From Desulfurococcales archaeon (GTDB lineage Archaea > Thermoproteota > Thermoprotei_A > Sulfolobales > Desulfurococcaceae), in contig WAML01000116.1 of the NCBI GenBank assembly GCA_015522345.1, positions 1 through 10,246 of the forward strand: a DNA stretch of 10,246 bases. The letters run 5' to 3'. How positions within the stretch are numbered: the stretch's first letter is position 1; each line of letters begins with the position of its first letter. Positions 1-5,694 of this stretch are shown piece by piece. The notes under the pieces were generated by a model. That model had not been told where the DNA came from, did no database searches, and saw only the letters and a program-made list of their open reading frames with translations. Made by a program: the position numbers and the translations under genes.

Positions 1-176
1 ATTCCAGAGCCTGCGTCAACTACAAAACTACATTTCTTATTTGAACTAATATAGCTGTATAACAAAGAATAGAGGACTAAACCGTCTTCGTAATCTATGG
101 ATGGTACTCCTAGAGACTCACTGAGTTCTCTCACATAGTTTATAAACCTAAGTCTTCCCTCGTTATATCCTAGCAA
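1..176 (-). CDS. SAM-dependent methyltransferase, N-terminal part (cut by window edge)
   Basis: Only the first 58 residues are in the window; the gene continues beyond base 1. The reading frame is open from an in-frame TGA at 186-188 to the edge. Its last visible residues, VVDAGSG (about 52-58) after a hydrophobic beta strand, match motif I of class I Rossmann-fold methyltransferases, the glycine-rich loop that binds S-adenosylmethionine. The preceding part (residues 8-45) looks helical, as in small archaeal predicted O-methyltransferases. There is no ATG in frame. The only usable start is TTG at 174-176, which has a GGTGA SD eight bases upstream. The gene follows the winged-helix gene by 26 bases on the same strand, so it is probably the third gene of that operon. 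The methylated substrate cannot be told from this fragment. The motif I reading is fairly safe; the family within methyltransferases is not. Confidence 0.6.
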   Translation of the reverse strand, partial: MLGYNEGRLRFINYVRELSESLGVPSIDYEDGLVLYSLLYSYISSNKKCSFVVDAGSG

Positions 177-184
177 AGCACTTA

Positions 185-190
185 ATCACC
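185..190 (-). promoter_or_regulatory. Ribosome binding site deciding a TTG start
   Basis: On the minus strand this reads GGTGAT, complementary to the 3' end of archaeal 16S rRNA, with eight bases before the TTG at 174-176. It supports TTG as the methyltransferase start, since no ATG or GTG lies in that frame after the upstream stop. Confidence 0.5.
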
Positions 191-202
191 AATACCTTCA
201 TT

Positions 203-550
203 TTAATTTCTATTTTCCTCTACTTCTTTTAATGGAATCTTTTTTAAATAAACAATTATCTTCTCTAAATACTCTTCACCTTTACTAGTTATTTCTAAGT
301 ATACTCGAGGACCAGTTAATGTTATATAGTTCTTTCTCTGGAGAAGTCCTTCTTTAATCAGTATATTTAAATGGTACTCGAGTCTTCCTTTGTCTATACC
401 AGTAATCTTAACAAGTTCTTTAAAACTTAGTCTCTTAGATAAATAAAGAGCAATCAAAATCAGTAATCTCTGGATATTAACTATAGTCTTGTCTAATAAT
501 ATGTCTCTAAGTTCTCTCACTATATTATTTACTTCATTCTCTAGATTCAT
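203..550 (-). CDS. Winged-helix transcriptional regulator (small, 115 aa)
   Basis: This is a small DNA-binding protein and probably a local transcription regulator. Residues 27-45 form the first helix; LSFKELVKITGIDKGRLEYHL (41-61, written here only as a location) is the helix-turn-helix, with recognition helix near 53-67. Residues 70-90 give the beta wing, ending in a typical EITSKGEEYL segment. The pattern fits the ArsR/MarR-like winged-helix group (HTH_34 type). A short N-terminal helix (1-24) and a C-terminal helix (92-104) could serve dimerisation. No cysteine or histidine metal site and no ligand domain are visible. It lies 14 bases after the membrane protein gene and 26 before the methyltransferase on the same strand, so the three are probably co-transcribed. 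Pairing of such regulators with multi-pass membrane proteins suggests, without proving, a membrane-linked sensing role. Its targets are unknown; the dyads at 1183-1213 are candidates. Confidence 0.8.
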   Translation of the reverse strand: MNLENEVNNIVRELRDILLDKTIVNIQRLLILIALYLSKRLSFKELVKITGIDKGRLEYHLNILIKEGLLQRKNYITLTGPRVYLEITSKGEEYLEKIIVYLKKIPLKEVEENRN

Positions 551-564
551 CTCATACCAACTTT

Positions 565-1125
565 CTAAGGATCTTTAAGGTAGTAAAGCCAGTACGAGTA
601 AACTCCTATAGATATAAATAATGTACCTACTATCGGCAGTACTAGATTTGACGCTATAATATAAAGTATTAATGTTACCCCCAATACAGCTATAGTCATT
701 ATAAACATTTCTTCTCTAAATAAACTACTTTGTTGAATGACGCTATATGTTAACATAGCTATTGACACAATTATAGCCAGTAATCCAAGCAATGGTATGT
801 ACTGAGATAATGTAGCAATATAGTTGCCCATAATGGATAATAGAAGAGCTGATAACCCAAAGATCGAGGCAATGGATCCCAGTATTTTGTATATATTTAC
901 TGTCTTGATCCCTATTGTGTCATATATTTTATGGTATCTGATAAGAGGTCTAAATACATGGCTATATAGAGTAGATGCTACAACCAAATATATTATAGAT
1001 ATAGCCACTACACCTACATAGTCGTTCAATATCCACAGGAGTACCATAAAGAAGCCTATACTTGTGTACACAGCTGATAATGCTCTAACCAATATCTTTT
1101 GAAGAACTCTTTGTATATCTTCCAA
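565..1125 (-). CDS. Six-helix integral membrane protein of unknown function (186 aa)
   Basis: I do not recognise the family. The protein is very hydrophobic, with likely membrane helices near residues 12-33, 36-55, 76-99, 107-128, 138-157 and 160-181. The main polar stretches are the N-terminus, a loop at 57-75 rich in Arg/Lys/His (FRPLIRYHKIYD) and a short loop at 130-138. The basic loop suggests a cytoplasmic side by the positive-inside rule. No catalytic motif is evident. It starts with TTG at 1123-1125, supported by a GAGGT SD eight bases upstream. It is the first gene of a probable operon with a winged-helix regulator (14-base gap) and a methyltransferase. That context suggests a sensor, an anti-regulator or a small transporter controlled by the regulator, but this is inference only. 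Six-frame shadows on the plus strand here are not genes. Confidence 0.7.
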   Translation of the reverse strand: MEDIQRVLQKILVRALSAVYTSIGFFMVLLWILNDYVGVVAISIIYLVVASTLYSHVFRPLIRYHKIYDTIGIKTVNIYKILGSIASIFGLSALLLSIMGNYIATLSQYIPLLGLLAIIVSIAMLTYSVIQQSSLFREEMFIMTIAVLGVTLILYIIASNLVLPIVGTLFISIGVYSYWLYYLKDP

Positions 1126-1133
1126 GAACGCTT

Positions 1134-1138
1134 ACCTC
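1134..1138 (-). promoter_or_regulatory. Ribosome binding site for the membrane protein gene
   Basis: The minus strand reads GAGGT followed by eight bases and then TTG. The good fit to the anti-SD makes TTG at 1125 the likely start even though it is a rare codon for initiation. Confidence 0.5.
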
Positions 1139-1160
1139 TATAGTAGGAAATACACTATCT

Positions 1161-1170
1161 ACTTAAATAT
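1161..1170 (-). promoter_or_regulatory. Possible TATA box for the membrane protein operon
   Basis: The minus strand reads ATATTTAAGT. Taking the usual archaeal spacing of about 26 bases from TATA centre to transcription start, the RNA would begin near 1139, just upstream of the SD at 1134-1138, giving a very short leader. AT-rich sequence makes chance matches common, so this is a weak call. Confidence 0.3.
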
Positions 1171-1182
1171 CGGTATATGATA

Positions 1183-1197
1183 GTTTAGATTCTAAAC
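1183..1197. promoter_or_regulatory. Perfect 15-base dyad, candidate operator
   Basis: GTTTAGA-T-TCTAAAC is a perfect inverted repeat with 7-base arms and a one-base centre. It lies in the 189-base gap between the divergent membrane-protein operon and the sugar kinase gene, about 58 bases upstream of the membrane protein start. Size and place fit a dimeric winged-helix regulator, perhaps the one encoded at 203-550. Which protein binds, if any, is inference. Confidence 0.4.
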
Positions 1198-1202
1198 CCT
1201 CG

Positions 1203-1213
1203 ATCTAGTAGAT
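1203..1213. promoter_or_regulatory. Second short dyad next to the first
   Basis: ATCTA-G-TAGAT is a perfect inverted repeat with 5-base arms. Its centre is 18 bases from the centre of the dyad at 1183-1197, and both share TCTA/TAGA cores. A further TCTAGA palindrome is at 1254-1259. Short arms in AT-rich DNA may be chance, but the clustering between divergent genes is suggestive. Confidence 0.25.
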
Positions 1214-1303
1214 TAAAGAAAATATTGTAAAACTATACTATTAATACATATAGTCTAGATAAAAACAGAAGATTCCCAACGATCATATACTCAGTTAATT
1301 AAA

Positions 1304-1307
1304 GGAG
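1304..1307 (+). promoter_or_regulatory. Ribosome binding site of the sugar kinase gene
   Basis: GGAG lies seven bases before the ATG at 1315-1317, a normal spacing that fixes the kinase start. Confidence 0.5.
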
Positions 1308-1314
1308 AATAGAA

Positions 1315-2787
1315 ATGAGTGAACCTATATTTATAGGAGTCGATATAGGTACTTCTTCTGTAAAAGCAGTATCTTACAATATTTATGGAGAGAAGCTCCT
1401 AGAGCTTAAAGAAAGAATAGGTTTATCTATAAAAGGTGATTTCATTGAACAAGATCCCAAGGAGATATATTATAAGACCATAAAGTTGTTGAGAGAAACT
1501 ATTGTAGAGATAAAGTCTGGGACTTATGTAATAGGGTTTAGTAGTCAGTCTCCTACACTACTTGTTCTCGACTCTGGTGGAGAGCCTTTAACTAATGTAA
1601 TTACATGGATGGATAGACGTGGAGTAAAAGAGTCTAGGATACTCACTAGAGAATTTGGAGACAGAGATCTCTATTATAGAACAGGTCTTAGACCAGATCC
1701 CATGTTCTTGCCTTCGAAGATAATGTGGATTAGAGATAATATGCCTCAGGTTTTTAATAAAGCAAGATATTTCGTACAATTAAAAGACTATGTATACTAT
1801 AAGTTAACTGGTTTAAAGAAAACAGATTATTCTCATGCATCCGAGACTCAATTAATGAATATAAGAGGTACTTGGGATAACGAAATACTGTCTTTTATAG
1901 GAATAAGTGAAGACCAGTTATTTGAGCCCGTGGACTCAGAGTATATAGCTGAAGTTGTAGAGCAAAACATTACATCGAGTACAACTAAAGTATATGCTGT
2001 AGCTGGTGGTGTTGATTCTGCATGTGCTACACTAGGTGTTGGAGCTATTGAAGAAGGTGTTGTAGCGGACATTAGTGGTACATCAACATGTATCGACATA
2101 CCTATGATGACGCCGATAATGGACTATGATTCAGGTTTTGAAGTGTATAGACATGTAGTTAAAGACTCTTACTTACTAGAAGCTTGTCTTCCAACATCAG
2201 GTATAGCTATAGATAAAATAGTTGATTTACTTGGTTTAGAAAATATGAGCTACGATAATATAATAGAGAACACAAGTATTGGAGCGAGTGGCATTATCTC
2301 GCTACCCTTCCTCAAAGGAACACGATCACCCGATTGGAATCCTTATCTCAGAGGACTAGTTTATGGACTAAGTTTATCCTCTAAACCAGAGGATATTGTA
2401 AGGAGTTTTATGGAAGGAATAGGTTTCTGGTGTAGAGAAATCCTAGACATAGCTAAGAAACTAGGCATCCAAGTAAACGAGGTAAGAGTATGTGGAGGTG
2501 AGTCAAAGAGTAGATTATTAACTTGGCTAAAAGCTCAGGTAATTGGTGTTAGAGTAGTCCAAACTAGAGAACCCGAAGCGTCTGCTTTAGGAGCAGCTTT
2601 TCTAGCAGGAAAAGGATACGGCGTTTACAAGTCCTATGAAGAAATAAACGATATAGTTACAATAAATAGAGTATATGAGCCGGAGCCCGAAATAGCTAGC
2701 GAGTATACAAAAATATACAAAAACATATACCTAAAGGTCAGAGAATTTGTGGAAAAACTATATCAAGAAAACAATATTAAACATTAA
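1315..2787 (+). CDS. FGGY-family carbohydrate kinase, xylulokinase type
   Basis: This cytoplasmic kinase would transfer the gamma-phosphate of ATP to a sugar or polyol. At 490 residues it is full length for the family. Visible landmarks are the phosphate-1 motif VDIGTSS (9-15), the EQDP element (45-48), a substrate-site TWMDRR (97-102) and VAGGVDSA (229-236), whose Asp234 aligns with the catalytic base of E. coli XylB. Further on are the phosphate-2 loop SGTS (254-257), an FGGY signature 2-like segment (347-367) and the adenosine motif CGGESKS (393-399). The N-terminal domain spans about 5-245 and the C-terminal domain about 255-455. The 'IGTSS' start and general match to XylB argue against glycerol kinase, which normally has DQGT. 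The true substrate (xylulose, ribulose, gluconate or another polyol) cannot be fixed from sequence. It is transcribed alone, divergent from the membrane-protein operon and convergent with the RNase Z-like gene, so context gives little help. Confidence 0.88.
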   Translation: MSEPIFIGVDIGTSSVKAVSYNIYGEKLLELKERIGLSIKGDFIEQDPKEIYYKTIKLLRETIVEIKSGTYVIGFSSQSPTLLVLDSGGEPLTNVITWMDRRGVKESRILTREFGDRDLYYRTGLRPDPMFLPSKIMWIRDNMPQVFNKARYFVQLKDYVYYKLTGLKKTDYSHASETQLMNIRGTWDNEILSFIGISEDQLFEPVDSEYIAEVVEQNITSSTTKVYAVAGGVDSACATLGVGAIEEGVVADISGTSTCIDIPMMTPIMDYDSGFEVYRHVVKDSYLLEACLPTSGIAIDKIVDLLGLENMSYDNIIENTSIGASGIISLPFLKGTRSPDWNPYLRGLVYGLSLSSKPEDIVRSFMEGIGFWCREILDIAKKLGIQVNEVRVCGGESKSRLLTWLKAQVIGVRVVQTREPEASALGAAFLAGKGYGVYKSYEEINDIVTINRVYEPEPEIASEYTKIYKNIYLKVREFVEKLYQENNIKH

Positions 2788-2815
2788 TAAACGCTCCCTA
2801 TACAGGTTAATAATA

Positions 2816-2895
2816 CAGGGGGTCAGGGCCCGGGCGACAGGGCCGTAAGGCCCCGAGAAACTGGATGAACCCGTGGACGAGTTGCACGGCCAACA
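2816..2895 (+). ncRNA. Putative structured RNA: GC-rich island between convergent genes
   Basis: By my count about 53 of the 76 bases from 2816 to 2891 are G or C (about 70%), in a region otherwise far more AT-rich. No open frame of note crosses it. It has several self-complementary segments. One is GGGCC-GTAA-GGCCC at 2840-2853, a hairpin with a GNRA tetraloop. Others are CGGG 2831-2834 with CCCG 2870-2873, CCGTG 2871-2875 with CACGG 2885-2889, and GGCCGT 2841-2846 with ACGGCC 2886-2891; some of these compete. An ACA at 2893-2895 right after the last stem and GGATGA/GACGA segments recall H/ACA guide RNAs with a K-turn, but I could not draw a convincing H/ACA fold. In AT-rich hyperthermophiles, GC-rich intergenic islands are a known mark of non-coding RNA genes. 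The plus strand is preferred because a T-rich stretch (2900-2910) follows it, but the minus strand is possible. Confidence 0.55.
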
Positions 2896-2913
2896 AATAC
2901 TTTATTTATTAAA

Positions 2914-3651
2914 CTAAATACTTATTATTGTATGATCGCCTGGTATAATAGTGTTTGGCGGTAATTGTTTTTTCTGTAGTTCCTTATATGATTCTATAGT
3001 TGTATGTACTATTACTAGTAATGTTTTTTCGCTCAAGTACTTCCTTATCTCATGTACTTCGTCAACGCTAGTGTGTCCCTGGCTCTTGGCCAAGTGTTTT
3101 CTTGAACTGGGTAATGAGACTTCATGTATTAATACATCTACTCCACTATAATGTCTTAATAAACTAGTGTCTAGAGAAGTATCTGCTGTATATAATATCT
3201 TTTTATCACCAGCTACTATTAGGAGTCCATAGGATTCTATAGAGTGTTTTGTTTTAACAGGCTTTATAAAGAAACTCCCTATCTCCATACCCTCCATGGG
3301 TACTTCAATAGCGTTGATATCAATACTTATAGTTTTAGGAAGAATATCTAGTGCTCTCCCTAATTCCTTAAAAACTCCTCCAGCAGCACCTATTCTTAAG
3401 CTCCTACACTCATGTACTGAAGCTCTTACTACTGAATCAAATAATCCACAGTAATGATCTGCATGCAAATGCGATATATATACTAAGTCTAGGTCACAAA
3501 GAGTCAAGCCATACTCTTCTAAACGCCAGCCACAACCTTCTCCAAAATCAAGCATTACTCTAGTATCACCATTATCAACGAGTATACAATTCCTAACTCT
3601 ACCCACTACTCCACCAGCACCAGCTGTTCCTAAGAAAACCAAGTTAACCAT
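2914..3651 (-). CDS. RNase Z-like metallo-beta-lactamase-fold hydrolase (245 aa)
   Basis: This is a soluble zinc-dependent hydrolase. It shows the family landmarks: strand and loop LGTAGAGG (7-14), the metal motif HLHADH (61-66), His136, YTADTS with Asp157, a GHTS at 192-195 and His216 in LVIVHTT. The arrangement 'DVLIHE...GHTSVDEV...HTT' follows the RNase Z/ElaC pattern (HST and TH motifs), so it may cut tRNA 3' trailers or a related phosphodiester. It is shorter than typical archaeal RNase Z (about 300 residues), and I see no clear flexible-arm GP motif between motifs II and III, so a different phosphodiesterase role is possible. A longer frame begins with TTG at 3669, but the ATG at 3651 is preferred because a full GAGGTGG SD sits five bases before it, inside the longer version. 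It follows the GDPD gene on the same strand by 94 bases. Confidence 0.8.
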   Translation of the reverse strand: MVNLVFLGTAGAGGVVGRVRNCILVDNGDTRVMLDFGEGCGWRLEEYGLTLCDLDLVYISHLHADHYCGLFDSVVRASVHECRSLRIGAAGGVFKELGRALDILPKTISIDINAIEVPMEGMEIGSFFIKPVKTKHSIESYGLLIVAGDKKILYTADTSLDTSLLRHYSGVDVLIHEVSLPSSRKHLAKSQGHTSVDEVHEIRKYLSEKTLLVIVHTTIESYKELQKKQLPPNTIIPGDHTIISI

Positions 3652-3655
3652 TTTT

Positions 3656-3662
3656 CCACCTC
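3656..3662 (-). promoter_or_regulatory. Strong ribosome binding site that decides the RNase Z-like start
   Basis: The minus strand reads GAGGTGG, close to the full archaeal SD, four to five bases before the ATG at 3651. It lies inside the longer TTG-initiated frame, which argues for the shorter protein. Confidence 0.6.
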
Positions 3663-3690
3663 TTCCCAAGCTGATTACTAACTATTATTC

Positions 3691-3729
3691 ACTAGGTCTC
3701 GTGCGAAAGAAAATAAAATTATACCTAGT
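3691..3729. repeat. Spaced 7-base inverted repeat in the GDPD/RNase Z-like gap
   Basis: ACTAGGT (3691-3697) and ACCTAGT (3723-3729) are perfect inverted copies separated by 25 bases. They flank the T-rich tract at 3706-3722, so in RNA they could close a long loop or in DNA act as half-sites. Chance is a real alternative. Confidence 0.3.
3706..3722 (-). terminator. U-rich tract after the GDPD gene, possible terminator or TATA region
   Basis: The minus strand reads a run with TTTTATTTTCTTT starting about 25 bases after the GDPD stop. Archaeal RNA polymerase stops at such U-tracts. The same AT-rich run also includes TATAATTTTA, which is placed to act as a TATA element for the downstream RNase Z-like gene, with RNA starting near 3689. 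Both readings are tentative. Confidence 0.3.
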
Positions 3730-3745
3730 TCATTAAACCATGTAG

Positions 3746-4525
3746 TTACGTTCTATGAAGCATAGTTCTAGCAACTGCTGATCTAAGGATTTTCTCTAAA
3801 TTATCTGTAATAATGCCGTTGTACAGTCCTTTGAAGTCTATCAAGTACTCTGGATTATTTACTGGATACAATATTATCTTTAGTCTATATGATCTAAGTT
3901 TTCTTAAGTAGTCCTTGAATATCTTATACCCTATAATCTTCATGTATATAACGGATACAACAACCAAGAATAGCTTGAGCTTCCTATGTAGTTCAAATAC
4001 ATTAAGGAAAGTCCTTGTATTCCATATTACATAGCCTAGTCTTACATCTTTATAGAGTTTCCTAAACTTTCTCAAAACCCTATGATCTGATGAAGTAAAT
4101 ACTGTTCTATCAAGCCATCCTTTCTCTGCTACAAGTTCATACGTTTTCTCTACAGCATCTAATTCTTTTACTTCAATATCTAAGAGAGCATGACGAGGCA
4201 TTCTATCCAGTACTTCTTCTAGTGTTGGTACATAGCCTTTTTTCCTAAGATCTATCCTTCTTACTTCTTCGTAAGTACGTTCTCTTAATCTAACATCAAC
4301 TCCAGCAAGTCTTTTAAAAGTAGTATCGTGAAATATAACTGGTATACCATCAGATGTTAGTCTAACATCAAATTCTACTCCATCAGCTCCATATTCTATG
4401 GCTCTGACAAGGGCTTCAACTGTATTTTCTATGTATTTTAGCCGCAGACCTCTATGGGCTAGTACAATGATTTTATCTGTATCCCAGTAAGATCTAGCCT
4501 TCAATTTACCGTGTACCCGGTACAT
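3746..4525 (-). CDS. ugpQ: Glycerophosphodiester phosphodiesterase (GDPD)
   Basis: The enzyme hydrolyses glycerophosphodiesters to glycerol phosphate and an alcohol. The GDPD TIM-barrel motifs are all present: AHRG with His24 and Arg25, IENT (32-35), GVEFDVRLTSDG with Glu51 and Asp53, FHD with the second catalytic His67, and DIEVKE with metal ligand Glu118. The C-terminal GIITDNLEKI segment (238-247) is also typical. The length of 259 is normal for the UgpQ type. No signal peptide or membrane anchor is seen, so it should act in the cytosol. The segment 183-203 is hydrophobic (LKLFLVVVSVIYMKIIGYK) but fits barrel core. It lies 72 bases downstream of the transporter ATPase, in the position ugpQ holds in bacterial ugpBAECQ, suggesting it processes the imported compound. 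In archaea the glycerol phosphate formed could be either enantiomer, depending on the source lipid. A TATA-like box upstream may give it separate expression. Confidence 0.9.
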   Translation of the reverse strand: MYRVHGKLKARSYWDTDKIIVLAHRGLRLKYIENTVEALVRAIEYGADGVEFDVRLTSDGIPVIFHDTTFKRLAGVDVRLRERTYEEVRRIDLRKKGYVPTLEEVLDRMPRHALLDIEVKELDAVEKTYELVAEKGWLDRTVFTSSDHRVLRKFRKLYKDVRLGYVIWNTRTFLNVFELHRKLKLFLVVVSVIYMKIIGYKIFKDYLRKLRSYRLKIILYPVNNPEYLIDFKGLYNGIITDNLEKILRSAVARTMLHRT

Positions 4526-4552
4526 CTACCATTGTTGTGTCTTAGTTAGCAG

Positions 4553-4562
4553 ATTTATAAAA
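4553..4562 (-). promoter_or_regulatory. TATA box in front of the GDPD gene
   Basis: The minus strand reads TTTTATAAAT, a good archaeal TATA box, centred about 32 bases before the GDPD ATG at 4525. Transcription would start roughly five to eight bases before the ATG, giving an almost leaderless mRNA. This fits the lack of a good SD there (only GGTAG directly beside the ATG). Confidence 0.5.
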
Positions 4563-4597
4563 CTTAGACCATATTATCGGCTATCCGTCGACTCTTT

Positions 4598-5680
4598 CTA
4601 TCTCTCAGGGGGTATTATAACGAGTTTCTGTGGCAAGTACTCTACTAGTACTTTCTCTTTCTCACCTACATCAATTTCGCCAGTTTTAATAAATGTTCTA
4701 ACGATACTCTCTCCTATACGTACTCTAAGATCGATTGTGGATCCGAGGAAAGTTATTTTCTCAACAGAGCCTTCTAGAATACTTTCTTTACTTAGAGCAC
4801 TTGCCTCCTTAATCTTATGTATAATTACATGCTCGGGCCTTATTACTATAAGTCCTTCTTCACCAGGTTTAACATAAGAGTGTCTAGCCTTTATCGTTAA
4901 CCCTTCTCTAGTCTCTAGCACATAGTATCCTTTCTCATCTTGTTCAACAACCTTGCCCGGTATTAGAGAAGCTATTCCAAGGAAATTGGCTACAAAGACG
5001 GAGTTTGGCCTCTCGTATACTTCAACAGGTGTACCTATTTGAACAATCTTCCCCGCTCTCATAATGGCTATTCTATCGGATACAACAAGTGCTTCAGCTT
5101 GGTCGTGGGTTACATAGATAGCTGTTATACCAACTCTTTTAACTAAGTCTCTTAATTCAAACCTTATTTGTTCACGTAGGTTAGCGTCTAAGTTGGATAA
5201 AGGTTCGTCGAATAGTATTACATCAGGTTGAGGAGCCAGTGCTCGAGCAAGGCCTACACGCTGTTGCTGTCCACCACTTAATTGATGAGGATACTTGTGT
5301 TCAAGACCCTCTAGATGAAGCATCCTTATTACTTCTTTAACACGTTTATCGATATCTGCTTTAGACCAGCCTCTCATCTTTAGTCCGAAGGCTATATTGT
5401 CGTAGACGTTCATGTGTGGGAATAATGCAAAGTTTTGGAAAACCATAGTAACATTTCTTTTTTCTGGAGGAACTTTATTCATTAATCTATCGTCAAAGTA
5501 TACTTCGCCGCTATCTGGCTCTAGGAGACCAGCTATTATCCTTAGTGTAGTTGTTTTTCCACAGCCACTGGGACCTAATAGGGTAAAGAACTCTTTATCC
5601 TTTACTTCAAAACTAACATTATTTACAGCTATTGTTTTACCAAACCTCTTGGTTATATTTTTGAGCCTTACACTAACCAT
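4598..5680 (-). CDS. ABC transporter ATPase with TOBE domain (PotA/FbpC/UgpC type)
   Basis: This is the nucleotide-binding subunit that powers the importer encoded upstream. In order it has Walker A GPSGCGKT (36-43), the Q-loop at Gln82, the signature LSGGQQQR (134-141), Walker B VILFDEP (154-160), the D-loop SNLD (162-165) and the switch His192. A C-terminal TOBE-type beta domain runs from about 240 to 357, as in ATPases for sugars, polyamines, iron and glycerol phosphate. The 360-residue length is typical. The start ATG is supported by AGGTGA five bases upstream. The start is 14 bases after the second permease stop and the gap carries a tandem GGTGAAAT. Being of the regulatory-domain class, it could be controlled through the TOBE domain, though no specific ligand can be read. 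Substrate cannot be assigned from the ATPase alone, since PotA, FbpC and UgpC share these features. Confidence 0.92.
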   Translation of the reverse strand: MVSVRLKNITKRFGKTIAVNNVSFEVKDKEFFTLLGPSGCGKTTTLRIIAGLLEPDSGEVYFDDRLMNKVPPEKRNVTMVFQNFALFPHMNVYDNIAFGLKMRGWSKADIDKRVKEVIRMLHLEGLEHKYPHQLSGGQQQRVGLARALAPQPDVILFDEPLSNLDANLREQIRFELRDLVKRVGITAIYVTHDQAEALVVSDRIAIMRAGKIVQIGTPVEVYERPNSVFVANFLGIASLIPGKVVEQDEKGYYVLETREGLTIKARHSYVKPGEEGLIVIRPEHVIIHKIKEASALSKESILEGSVEKITFLGSTIDLRVRIGESIVRTFIKTGEIDVGEKEKVLVEYLPQKLVIIPPER

Positions 5681-5685
5681 TCATT

Positions 5686-5690
5686 TCACC
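5686..5690 (-). promoter_or_regulatory. Ribosome binding site of the ATPase, part of a tandem GGTGAAAT
   Basis: GGTGA on the minus strand lies five bases from the ATPase ATG. A second identical GGTGAAAT (5692-5699) lies nine bases further upstream and contains the TGA stop of permease 2. A doubled SD may help ribosomes move from one gene to the next. Confidence 0.5.
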
Positions 5691-5694
5691 TATT

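Noticed and set aside
163..201. A 12-codon ATG frame (MKVLVIKCFARI) overlapping the methyltransferase start
   Set aside because: It has no SD or resemblance to a known leader peptide, and it ends in another frame than the methyltransferase. A frameshift is not needed, because the TTG start with GGTGA explains the gene.
2816..2895. The GC-rich island as a tRNA, 5S rRNA, SRP RNA or RNase P RNA
   Set aside because: No T-loop, acceptor stem or CCA, no SRP helix 8 signature, and none of the RNase P conserved blocks; it is also too short for the last two.
3652..3669. TTG start six codons upstream of the RNase Z-like ATG
   Set aside because: The extension is the SD region itself (GAGGTGG) translated; the ATG directly after it starts the first beta strand.
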